Made by a program: the position numbers and the translations under genes. Source: Bacteroidota bacterium (GTDB lineage Bacteria; Bacteroidota; Bacteroidia; Cytophagales; Cyclobacteriaceae). Taken from it: a stretch of DNA of 64,000 bases. Each line of letters starts with the position of its first letter. The first letter of the stretch is position 1. Positions 35,470 to 43,491 of this stretch are shown in pieces. The stretch lies in the NCBI GenBank assembly GCA_018267275.1, contig JAFDYV010000011.1, forward strand, positions 62,001 through 126,000, read 5' to 3'. The notes beneath the pieces are model-generated. The model was not told the origin of the DNA, made no database searches, and saw nothing but the letters and a program-made list of their open reading frames with translations.

Positions 35470-38100
35470 TTATTTTTTTGAAAACCTGGCGGCATCACCC
35501 ATAGCGGTTTTAAAAAAATACAGCCCGGGCGCTAGAGTACAGATATCAACTGAAGTTTGGCCGTTGAATTCGCCTGTGAGCCAGGTCCTGCCAAGTACAT
35601 CGAATATAATCCATTGTCCACTATTACCGATGATGAAAATAGAAGAGGTTGCAACTGTTGGAAATACCTGAAGCATTTTATCCACGCTGACCGTTTCGGT
35701 AGTTAGCTGCGAGTACAATTGACTCTGTGGAATAATTTGTTTCGAAATGTTTGGATGCGCCCACCGCAACTTCATTACCGCACCACCACCGTCCTCAAAG
35801 TACTCCACGCGAATGGGGTAGCGCGTACCTTGCACTAGGCTGATAGACCCGCTCCATTCGGTGGCCGGCTGTGGTATCCATTTGTCAACAAGCAGTTGAT
35901 TGTCTACCCAAAGCCTTACACCATCATCGCTTTCGGTGAAAAAGTTATATACTCCATTCAAAGGTGCTTCGATCTCACCCGTCCACCTCGCGGTAAAAAA
36001 ATCAGCACCCACCCCATTGGCGGGTGACCCGGTGCTCCAGTCAAAATTGATGGTCGGATCAATTCTTGTGAGCGTGGGAGTAGTGGGGAAATTGCGGGCA
36101 TTCGTATTGTAATAGTTTGCCGTTAGCCCGTCTCCAGTACCTGTGGGGAGTTCGACAAACGTGGCCGTAAATGTCTTGTTGGTGCCGGGCGTATCAAAAT
36201 TAAAAAATCGGTTGACTCCTGTCTCCGACCAAGATGAGTAAAGATATGTTTTTCCGCTTACGACCATCGAGGCGGGTGCTTCCAGTGTGCGCGTTACGCC
36301 TACTACGCTGGTGATGCTTGCAGGGGTAACAGTTGGCTGTCCGTCAACCAAAACAGTTAGGCCGGCCGGTTGAGTTTGCAATGTGAATGTTGACTTTTGA
36401 GGAAACACATCGACAAAGGTCGAATTGCTCAACCCCTGACTATCCGTTGCAGTTAAGATTACACGATACCAAACATTGTCGGCTGTTTCACCCACGCGGG
36501 GTATTGAATAGCTACCCGAGGTGATACCGCTTGTGGGTGACAACCCGGGGTGTGTGTGCGTGTCGTGGTGAAAATCAATTTTCCACGTCAATTGACTGGA
36601 CGGCAACGTGCCATCTTCGTTGTCGTTTGCGCTGCCCGCGAAACTTAACGATTGCCCGGCTTGGTAAGTTTGGCCCACTATTGGTGATGAAATGTTGGGT
36701 ATTGGGCGCTGATTTGGTGTTACCGTAAGCACTGCCACTGTGCTTGTAACTGACCCAAAAGAGTTGGAGATCATGCAGCTAAAGCCTTTTCCGGAATCAG
36801 ACAATTGTGCGTTGGCAAATGTGTAACTAGACGCGTTTGCACCAACAATTGGGCTGCCATCTATTAGCCATTGGTAAGATAGAGTTGGAGCTCCGGAGGC
36901 TGCGACAGTAAACGTAGCACTCTCACCGATAGGCACCAAGATTGATTGGGGTTGACTTGCTACGGTGGGTACGCCCGACCCTGTGTACACCACTTTCCAA
37001 AGAGAACCATTACTGGTGCTGGTGTTGTCTCCTTCCGAGCCACCGCCCAAACCCGCTCGCGCCATGTAGTACAACGCGCCATCGCGCCCGGTGAGCAATG
37101 CAACCGGCCGATTGATGTTACTCGCAAATGTGCCTACCAAGTTGCCGGTGGTTGAATCGAGCATTCTGATGTAACCCCCACAATAGTCAGCGAAGAAAAA
37201 CCTGCCAGTGTATTCGTTTGGAAAATTCTGAAGTGATGGGTTGTAAAAAGCACCGCCAACAACGGCACACCCTTGTCCGTGGTCATAGGCGAAGAGCGGG
37301 TCTTGGTAGTTGGCAGGTGGAGTTTGTGTCGTTCGCCTGCCTTCAATCAATGGCCAGCCATAATTTTTCCCGGCTTGTACCCAGTTGATTTCCTCAAAAA
37401 GAGAGCCACCCACATCTCCAACAAAAATCTTTCCCGTTATTGCCTGCACCGACATCGAAAACGGGTTACGGAATCCTGTGGCCCAAATCGCACGATTGTT
37501 TCCAGTGGCCGTTGCAAAAAATGGATTGTCGGTTGGAATAAGGTTTGCCGGATCGGTGTTAATACGGAGCACTTTACCCAACAGCGAATTCATGCTTTGA
37601 GAGGTTGCTGCGTTGGCTCCGTCACCCGTACTTACATAAAGTTTTCCATCAACTCCAAAAACCATTGCGCCCGCGTTGTGGATAGTGCCTGATAACAGGT
37701 CCAGATCCAGCAGCACCACCTCGCTGCCCGCCAGCGTTGAATTGCCGTTGGCAGTAAAGCGACTGACGCGGTTTCGGTTCTGCCCCGGCACGGTGTAATA
37801 AACGTAATAAAAGTTGTTGGTCTCAAAATTCGGATCGAGGACAATGTGACCAAGTCCGCGTTCGTTGAAGTTATCAACCGCTAATGTTAAAAAGTTAGTT
37901 GGTAATAGTACTCCGTTTTGCACCACCACAATTCTCCCGCTTTTAATTGTTATCAAAATACGACTGTCCGGTGTCATCACCATATCGGTGGGATCGAGGT
38001 TTTGTGCCAGCAGTGTTTCACTAAACCCTGAAGGCAATTGCGCAGCACGCGCTATGATTGTTACAAAAAGAGCACAAAAAACAGCTAAGAATTTTTTCAT
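35470..38100 (-). CDS. Secreted PQQ-type sugar dehydrogenase with Ig, PA14 and T9SS domains
   Basis: This 876-residue modular protein begins with a signal peptide (1-19). A six-bladed sorbosone/glucose dehydrogenase beta-propeller follows (about 22-372; HIVLDPNF, GFRNPFSMSVQ, DVGGSLFEEINW, GKNYGWP). Then come an Ig-like domain (about 375-462), linker domains (463-652), a PA14 domain (about 656-797; FFTESDDGVRLWVDNQLL) and a T9SS sorting domain (about 805-876; DVLGRTW, LAPGLYFFK). PA14 usually binds carbohydrate, so it probably oxidises sugars on extracellular glycans. It is likely exported by the T9SS. Confidence 0.9.
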   Translation of the reverse strand: MKKFLAVFCALFVTIIARAAQLPSGFSETLLAQNLDPTDMVMTPDSRILITIKSGRIVVVQNGVLLPTNFLTLAVDNFNERGLGHIVLDPNFETNNFYYVYYTVPGQNRNRVSRFTANGNSTLAGSEVVLLDLDLLSGTIHNAGAMVFGVDGKLYVSTGDGANAATSQSMNSLLGKVLRINTDPANLIPTDNPFFATATGNNRAIWATGFRNPFSMSVQAITGKIFVGDVGGSLFEEINWVQAGKNYGWPLIEGRRTTQTPPANYQDPLFAYDHGQGCAVVGGAFYNPSLQNFPNEYTGRFFFADYCGGYIRMLDSTTGNLVGTFASNINRPVALLTGRDGALYYMARAGLGGGSEGDNTSTSNGSLWKVVYTGSGVPTVASQPQSILVPIGESATFTVAASGAPTLSYQWLIDGSPIVGANASSYTFANAQLSDSGKGFSCMISNSFGSVTSTVAVLTVTPNQRPIPNISSPIVGQTYQAGQSLSFAGSANDNEDGTLPSSQLTWKIDFHHDTHTHPGLSPTSGITSGSYSIPRVGETADNVWYRVILTATDSQGLSNSTFVDVFPQKSTFTLQTQPAGLTVLVDGQPTVTPASITSVVGVTRTLEAPASMVVSGKTYLYSSWSETGVNRFFNFDTPGTNKTFTATFVELPTGTGDGLTANYYNTNARNFPTTPTLTRIDPTINFDWSTGSPANGVGADFFTARWTGEIEAPLNGVYNFFTESDDGVRLWVDNQLLVDKWIPQPATEWSGSISLVQGTRYPIRVEYFEDGGGAVMKLRWAHPNISKQIIPQSQLYSQLTTETVSVDKMLQVFPTVATSSIFIIGNSGQWIIFDVLGRTWLTGEFNGQTSVDICTLAPGLYFFKTAMGDAARFSKK

Positions 38101-38104
38101 GTTA

Positions 38105-38127
38105 AAAGGCCTCTAAGATAGGCCTTT
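38105..38127 (-). terminator. Hairpin between amidohydrolase and sugar dehydrogenase genes
   Basis: AAAGGCCT and AGGCCTTT form a perfect 8-bp stem around a 7-nt loop, overlapping the amidohydrolase stop codon. On the minus strand it is followed by a short T run, so it may partly terminate transcription between the two genes. Confidence 0.55.
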
Positions 38128-39349
38128 ATTTTCCAAACGGTATTCGTTTTAACACCAGATGCCCATTGCTCATCACTAGCAACACATCTTGCAGATAACG
38201 AATTTCTTCGAGCGGGTTACCCGGCACCAAGATCATATCCGCATCGAAGCCTGGTGCTATTTTTCCCGTGGTCTGATCAAGTTTCAGCAGTTCGGCTGCG
38301 GCAGTCGTGGCTGATTGAATAGCTTGAAAGTTTGTCATGCCCATGCGGGCAAAATGCGCACACTCCAGTGAAATTCTACTGGTGCTGATAGACTGATAGC
38401 TGTTGTCTGCGCCTGTGGCAATCTTCACACCGAGTTCTAATGCTTTCTTAAAAACCTTTTCGGCTTGCGGCATCATAAATCGACCGCGTAATTCCAAAAC
38501 GGAACCAACATAATCGCCACCGGGCTGAGTCAGGTCTTCTAACGTGATAAAAGTAGGAACCAAAAAAGTACCTCGCTGTTTCATGAGTTGCAACGTTTCA
38601 TCACTCAAGAAAGTACCGTGCTCGATGCTGCGTGCACCCGCCAACACGGCAGCCTTTGCACCTTCATCGCCATGTGCGTGAATCATTACCGGTACATTTC
38701 GTTTGGCGGCTTCTTGTACAATAAATCGTATTTGTTGTTCGGTGTACACTTGTTCGCGTGGGTCAGTGTCAGGTCGGCCCGCGCGTTCGGTGCCACGGGT
38801 TTTGATCACCTTCGCGCCTCGATCGATATTCACATTCACCAGCAACCGAAGTTCGTCATCGGCCTTTACTCCTTTGATGAGTGACCCCAGCCGCACATCT
38901 GCTAAAATTGTTTCTTCTAAATTGGGCGTTACATATACACCCGCAGGCACCACATCGGGTCCTGCCAGTCGGTTGGCACGGACTAACTCCATCAGGGCTA
39001 CATCTTGGTAAGCCGACACACCAGCTGTGCGAACCGTGGTTACACCTGTTTCAAGGGCACGCTTGGCAGCTGCCATGTTATCGAGGTGCGTGTGTGCGTC
39101 AATCAATCCTGGCAGTAAAAAATAACCCTGGCAGTCAATTACTTCATAGCCGGTCGTTGGGTCACTGGCTTTGCCGATTTTCTCAATCTTTCCCTGTTTC
39201 ACGAAAACAATTGAATTTGGATAGATTTTGTTCTCGTACCCATTGATCAAGTTGGCATTAATTAGCGCGTAGTTTTTTTGTTCTAGGGATTGAGCTGACA
39301 AAAAAAGCGACAGTAGAGTGATTGCTAAGGCCAGTTTGAGTGTTTTCAT
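38126..39349 (-). CDS. Exported amidohydrolase family protein
   Basis: The 407-residue protein starts with a signal peptide (LALAITLLSLFLSAQS). The amidohydrolase TIM barrel follows: DAHTH (first metal pair) near residue 85, ETGVTTVRTAG, a Lys in AKVIKTRG, MIHAHGDEGAK, RSIEHGTFL and ATGADNSYQ. All canonical His and Asp positions are present. The barrel resembles imidazolonepropionase-like peptidase/prolidase amidohydrolases. Substrate unknown; likely periplasmic. Upstream of the sugar dehydrogenase on the same strand, 26 bp apart with a hairpin between. Confidence 0.88.
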   Translation of the reverse strand: MKTLKLALAITLLSLFLSAQSLEQKNYALINANLINGYENKIYPNSIVFVKQGKIEKIGKASDPTTGYEVIDCQGYFLLPGLIDAHTHLDNMAAAKRALETGVTTVRTAGVSAYQDVALMELVRANRLAGPDVVPAGVYVTPNLEETILADVRLGSLIKGVKADDELRLLVNVNIDRGAKVIKTRGTERAGRPDTDPREQVYTEQQIRFIVQEAAKRNVPVMIHAHGDEGAKAAVLAGARSIEHGTFLSDETLQLMKQRGTFLVPTFITLEDLTQPGGDYVGSVLELRGRFMMPQAEKVFKKALELGVKIATGADNSYQSISTSRISLECAHFARMGMTNFQAIQSATTAAAELLKLDQTTGKIAPGFDADMILVPGNPLEEIRYLQDVLLVMSNGHLVLKRIPFGK

Positions 39350-39487
39350 GGAACTTATTTTTCTATTGTAAGTTGGTGAATTACGGCCACTAAAAAAAGT
39401 CTGGACAACTGATGAATATCATACTTATGGCCAACGCCACGTTCTACATTTGGATGGGTGAATGGTTGAACCACAAAAAAAAATTTT

Positions 39488-40024
39488 ATGAAAATACTGA
39501 AATTGCTTGTGATGATATCATCAATGGTTGCAGTATCAATTGGATGCTCAGTGCGCGTACATACAAAATACGATCCGCGTGTTGACTTTACGCAATACAA
39601 AAGATATTGTTGGCTGGAAGGCTGTGAGTTTACGTTCACAGGGCCATCGTACATCAACAATCAAAAAGTAAAAGAATTGATGGAGAAGGCAGTGAAAGCG
39701 GAAATGCAAAAAAAAGGACTTACCTACGACCGCGAAAATCCCCAGTTATTGTTGGATGTGCACGAAGCAGTGGAAACTGATACTGCTTATATTTATCATC
39801 GGTCGGGCGAAGAAGCTGTATTTATGAACTTCACACCTGCGCAAGAGGTGGTACTTTTAAAGGGTACGCTGATCATTGACATGATTGACAAACAAACAGG
39901 AAGAATGATTTGGCGCTCGGTGGCCACATCTTATTTAGAGAAGAACCCCGAGTTGACCGAAGAGAATTTTGCCAATGGTGTCGCTATTGCCTTGAAGAAG
40001 TTTCCGCCAAAGAAGGGAAATTGA
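39488..40024 (+). CDS. DUF4136 lipoprotein
   Basis: The 178-residue protein has a lipoprotein signal (LVMISSMVAVSIGCSV). A DUF4136 domain follows, with TKYDPRVDFTQYKRYCWL and VKAEMQKKGLTYDRENPQLLLDVH, ending in RMIWRSVATSYLEKNPE. Function unknown; anchored in the envelope. It lies divergent to the amidohydrolase and its stop is 2 bp from the convergent membrane protein gene. Confidence 0.88.
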   Translation: MKILKLLVMISSMVAVSIGCSVRVHTKYDPRVDFTQYKRYCWLEGCEFTFTGPSYINNQKVKELMEKAVKAEMQKKGLTYDRENPQLLLDVHEAVETDTAYIYHRSGEEAVFMNFTPAQEVVLLKGTLIIDMIDKQTGRMIWRSVATSYLEKNPELTEENFANGVAIALKKFPPKKGN

Positions 40025-40026
40025 AG

Positions 40027-40806
40027 TTATAACGAAAACGGTCGCCCTTGCATTGCAAACAAATGTAACGCCACGCATGCTCCTGTGTAACAAATAAAAA
40101 ACACCACATTGTAAAGCATCGGCTTTGATGTTTTGCTCGCGATCAATAAACTAAAAAGTGGTATTGCCTGCAAGCCATGCAAGGTTAGGAAATGTGCGAC
40201 TCGCAAGTCACCTGCCACGGTGCTCCAGTTTAAAAACGGCAGGCCTGGGCCGCCATCGGGCGCGCCAACGGTGTGCGCCATGTTGCTAATCATCATTCCG
40301 CCTGCGGCCCCACCTACCAAAACCAAAAACAATCCTGCACGCCAAGCGAAAAGAGATGCTTTGTCGAGATTAATTTTTTCAGTGAAAAACAAAATCATCG
40401 TATAAAAAATGAGGATCGAATTTATTGAAATAAAAATCCCCATGGCGGAGAAGATAGACGCGTTTAATGCCGAGCTGATGTTGTAGTGTGAAATCTCTCC
40501 ACGGGCTGCTTGAAAAAAGATGGCGATATTTTCTACAATCATGCAAATGGTAATTCCCCAACTGATGAAGGATCCTTTATTTTTGGCCGGCAAATATTGC
40601 AGCAGCCAGCCAAAAGTCCATACATAAATCAACACGCTCAGTGCAAACTTCATGGGTTTGATCCATGCGTTGATGCTCATGATTTGTCGATCGTCAACAA
40701 AGAATAAAATAAAGGCTAGTATGAAAAGTGCAGCGTTGAGCCAGCCACTCCAGTACAGCACCTTATTTTCTTTTTTGAGAAACTTCAGCGACTCAGAAAT
40801 TATCAT
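40027..40806 (-). CDS. Seven-helix membrane protein paired with an Aba4-like gene
   Basis: The 259-residue protein has about seven membrane helices. Polar residues sit inside them (MSNMAHTVGAPDGGPGLP, HFLTLHGLQAIP with two His), which may bind a cofactor or pigment. I do not recognise a named family. Its start overlaps the Aba4-like gene by 14 bp, so the two form one unit and may act together. Confidence 0.6.
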   Translation of the reverse strand: MIISESLKFLKKENKVLYWSGWLNAALFILAFILFFVDDRQIMSINAWIKPMKFALSVLIYVWTFGWLLQYLPAKNKGSFISWGITICMIVENIAIFFQAARGEISHYNISSALNASIFSAMGIFISINSILIFYTMILFFTEKINLDKASLFAWRAGLFLVLVGGAAGGMMISNMAHTVGAPDGGPGLPFLNWSTVAGDLRVAHFLTLHGLQAIPLFSLLIASKTSKPMLYNVVFFICYTGACVALHLFAMQGRPFSL

Positions 40807-41227
40807 GTAACAACGTTTTGGTTTTGCTGGCGCGAACGAGGTAGTACATGATTAAGCCAATCGGTCCAAAGAAAAACGTTAATAGCAAACACGGTATTAT
40901 TACCCAATGCGAGATGCCCAACTTCTGACTGTTGCTCAACTCCCACGTACCGATGAACAAATCAAACACGAGATAGTGTACCCACCCGGCCGTTACGCCC
41001 CACGGGTCGGTAAAAAGTTTCATCACGCCCGCTAGTGAACTGAAATCACCTTCACTCTTTCCAAAAAATAAAACAATCAATGTAAGATAGACGAGGCCGA
41101 GAAGCAACGGTAAAACACCTTGTAAAACGATTAGCTTAGTATAACGCCATTTGGGCGCCACAATCAACAGGAGCCAGCCAAGCGGTGCAATGCTGTTGCA
41201 GATTTGAAATAATCGGTCGGGGGTCAT
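40793..41227 (-). CDS. ABA4-like (DUF4281) membrane protein
   Basis: The 144-residue protein has four membrane helices with the DUF4281 features FDLFIGTWELSNSQKLGISH and LTFFFGPIGLIMYYLVRA and a preceding DPWGVTAGWVHYLVFD. In plants ABA4 is required for neoxanthin formation; bacterial homologues have no proven role, though they are sometimes found near carotenoid genes, which are not seen here. It overlaps the seven-helix membrane gene by 14 bp. Confidence 0.85.
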   Translation of the reverse strand: MTPDRLFQICNSIAPLGWLLLIVAPKWRYTKLIVLQGVLPLLLGLVYLTLIVLFFGKSEGDFSSLAGVMKLFTDPWGVTAGWVHYLVFDLFIGTWELSNSQKLGISHWVIIPCLLLTFFFGPIGLIMYYLVRASKTKTLLHDNF

Positions 41228-41309
41228 GCAGGTTATGTTTTGAATAAAGTTAATGAAATGTTGGTGAGGTTGATTGTTTTTAATGAATTTTGAATAAATA
41301 CGTTGGGCT

Positions 41310-41963
41310 ATGTACCGTTACTTATTATTCATTTCTTTATTGATGACTCTTTCAACTTCCATGAATGCACAAGAAAAAAAATATTTGGCACTGGGCGATT
41401 CGTACACGATTGGTGAAAGCGTGAGCGAGGCCGAGCGTTGGCCTAATCAACTGCGCGATTCTTTGAATAAAAAAGGCTACGCCATTGGCAAGCCGACTAT
41501 TATTGCCACTACGGGCTGGCGCACCGATAACTTAAAGAACGCCATGAACATTGCGCAGCTCAAACCGGAGTACGACTTGGTTTCCTTACTGATTGGCGTG
41601 AACAACCAATACCAAGGAAAATCTTCCGATCAATACGCTATCGAATTTGAGGATTTACTGAAGACGGCCATTCACTTGGCCAAAGGCCGAAAAGAAAATG
41701 TATTTGTGGTGTCGATACCCGACTATGGATTTACTCCTTTCGGGAAACCAAAAAAAGAAGCAATTACGAAAGCGATAGATTTATTCAACGAAATCAATGC
41801 GCGAATCACGTACAAGTACAAAGTGCAATATTTCAACATCACCGAAATTTCGCGCGATGGCCTGACAGATCCTTCATTGGTGGCAGGCGATGGCTTGCAC
41901 CCCTCCGGCAAAATGTATGCGCAATGGGTGGAGTTGATTGTCAGGGATTTGGAGTTGAGGTAA
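41310..41963 (+). CDS. Exported SGNH/GDSL hydrolase
   Basis: The 217-residue protein has a signal peptide (ISLLMTLSTSMNAQE) then the GDSL block LALGDSYTIGES with the nucleophile Ser. LIGVNNQYQG provides the Asn and GDGLHPSG the catalytic Asp-x-x-His. The family hydrolyses esters of lipids or polysaccharide acyl groups; the natural substrate is unknown. Predicted periplasmic or secreted. Confidence 0.87.
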   Translation: MYRYLLFISLLMTLSTSMNAQEKKYLALGDSYTIGESVSEAERWPNQLRDSLNKKGYAIGKPTIIATTGWRTDNLKNAMNIAQLKPEYDLVSLLIGVNNQYQGKSSDQYAIEFEDLLKTAIHLAKGRKENVFVVSIPDYGFTPFGKPKKEAITKAIDLFNEINARITYKYKVQYFNITEISRDGLTDPSLVAGDGLHPSGKMYAQWVELIVRDLELR

Positions 41964-41966
41964 TTT

Positions 41967-42002
41967 GTTCTTAGTGCCTCTGTGTCTTAGTGGTGAAAGA
42001 AC
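41967..42002. repeat. Intergenic hairpin with a gtgcctctgtgtcttagtgg motif
   Basis: The gap between the two SGNH genes holds GTTCTT and AAGAAC as outer arms of a weak stem around a gtgcctctgtgtcttagtgg segment. Similar wording recurs between genes in many Bacteroidota genomes as far as I recall, so it looks like a dispersed intergenic element. It may also act as a weak terminator. Confidence 0.4.
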
Positions 42003-42020
42003 GATTGCTTTTCTTGGACA

Positions 42021-42629
42021 CTACAAGAGTTTTGCAAGAATCCCCCTTAAATTCCTCGCCACAATCTCATGGCCCTTCGCAGTGGGATGAATCCCATCCG
42101 CTTGGTTTAGCTTCTCATCGCCAGCGACACCTTCTAACAAAAAAGGCATCAGCGTAGCGTTATTTTTCTTGGCTAGTTCGGGATAGATAACCTTAAACTC
42201 GTTACTGTATTTGGTTCCCATGTTGGGCGGCACCATCATGCCTGTCATCACAATCTTCACTTTAGGGTATTTTGCTTTCACTTTATCGATGATGCCCTGC
42301 AGATTTTTGCGGGTTTGGTCGAGCGGCAGTCCGCGGAGGCCATCGTTCGCGCCAAGCTCCAATACAAAAATATCAATCGGTTGCCTCAGCACCCAGTCGA
42401 TACGTGCCAGTCCGCCCGCTGTCGTTTCCCCGCTCAATCCGGCATTGATTGCCTTCACTTTGGTTGCGCCTTTGTTCAACTCTTTTTCGATAAGCGCAGG
42501 AAACGCTTCCTCCACCGAAAGGCCATACCCGGCCGTTAGGCTATCGCCAAAAAACAGAATTGTTTTGGGTGCAGGATTTTTTTGAAACACCATCAACAAT
42601 ACAATAAATACGATACTTTTACCGACCAT
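42021..42629 (-). CDS. SGNH arylesterase (TesA-like)
   Basis: The 202-residue protein has a hydrophobic N-terminus (IVFIVLLMVFQKNPAP) then the TesA blocks ILFFGDSLTAGYGL, NAGLSGETTAGG, VLELGANDGLRG and ADGIHPTAKGH with the catalytic Asp and His. This matches the arylesterase/TesA/lysophospholipase L1 branch: thioester and ester hydrolysis in the periplasm. It is convergent with the GDSL gene at 41310; despite similar folds they are distinct branches. Confidence 0.9.
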   Translation of the reverse strand: MVGKSIVFIVLLMVFQKNPAPKTILFFGDSLTAGYGLSVEEAFPALIEKELNKGATKVKAINAGLSGETTAGGLARIDWVLRQPIDIFVLELGANDGLRGLPLDQTRKNLQGIIDKVKAKYPKVKIVMTGMMVPPNMGTKYSNEFKVIYPELAKKNNATLMPFLLEGVAGDEKLNQADGIHPTAKGHEIVARNLRGILAKLL

Positions 42630-42765
42630 AGCTGCAAGGTAAAGTTTGCTTTTGAAGCTATTGAACGCAAACCCGAAAATTTTGTTAAAAATTTGTTAGC
42701 ACGCCAAAACGGTTAGAAGAAGAGTTATTTTTAACGATTACGTTTGATATTAAAACGCCACATCA

Positions 42766-43437
42766 ATGGATATTGTACTAGAGTGCGACCAACTCACCAA
42801 AACTTACACATCGGGCGAAAAGAAACTCACCGTTTTAGATCACGTTTCGTTCAAGGCCGAGCAGGGGACCAGCTTATCGATCATTGGCCCCTCTGGTAGC
42901 GGCAAGACTACCTTGTTGGGGTTATGCGCGGGACTAGACGTGCCTACCAGCGGCACCATTTCCTTGATGAACTTCAAACTTAACAACCTCAGCGAAGATG
43001 ATCGTGCCTACATCCGCAATCAATACGTGGGCTTTGTGTTTCAGAATTTTCAATTACTTTCTACACTTACAGCCTTAGAAAATGTGATGGTACCGTTGGA
43101 ACTAAGGGGTGAAAAAAATGTGGCAGTCAAAGCAAAAGAGTTGCTGGGCCGTGTGGGGCTGGGCGACCGTTACCATCATTACCCCACACAATTATCAGGT
43201 GGCGAGCAGCAACGAGTTGCCTTGGCCCGAGCATTCATCACATCGCCAAAAATTCTGTTTGCCGATGAACCCACCGGTAACTTAGACGAAGCCAACGCAC
43301 AGCAAGTAACCGATTTACTATTTGGCCTCAACCGTGAGGAAAAAACAACTTTGGTACTAGTAACACATAACTTGGAATTGGCACAGAAAACCGAACGGAT
43401 TATCAAAATGAAAGGCGGCTTAGTAGTAAATGCTTGA
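42766..43437 (+). CDS. ABC transporter ATP-binding protein (LolD/MacB type)
   Basis: The 223-residue nucleotide-binding domain has Walker A GPSGSGKTTLL, signature QLSGGEQQRVALARA, Walker B ILFADEPTGNLD and H-loop LVTHNLELA. The pattern is the LolD/YbbA/MacB class that works with FtsX-type permeases. The next gene on the same strand is such a permease, so they form one complex, probably a mechanotransmission system or exporter acting on lipids or lipoproteins. The gap between them carries a heptamer array. Confidence 0.92.
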   Translation: MDIVLECDQLTKTYTSGEKKLTVLDHVSFKAEQGTSLSIIGPSGSGKTTLLGLCAGLDVPTSGTISLMNFKLNNLSEDDRAYIRNQYVGFVFQNFQLLSTLTALENVMVPLELRGEKNVAVKAKELLGRVGLGDRYHHYPTQLSGGEQQRVALARAFITSPKILFADEPTGNLDEANAQQVTDLLFGLNREEKTTLVLVTHNLELAQKTERIIKMKGGLVVNA

Positions 43438-43442
43438 TTAAT

Positions 43443-43484
43443 CTAACTTCTAACCTCCAACCTCGAATTTCTAACCTCGAACTT
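43443..43484 (+). repeat. Heptamer array, six units
   Basis: Six back-to-back 7-mers, CTAACTT, CTAACCT, CCAACCT, CGAATTT, CTAACCT and CGAACTT, share C at position 1 and AA at positions 3-4. The array fills the gap between the ATPase stop and the permease start. Confidence 0.85.
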
Positions 43485-43491
43485 TTTCACC

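Noticed and set aside
41310..42629. The two SGNH hydrolase genes as a recent duplication
   Set aside because: Both have GDS blocks, but the remaining blocks and lengths differ and they belong to separate branches.
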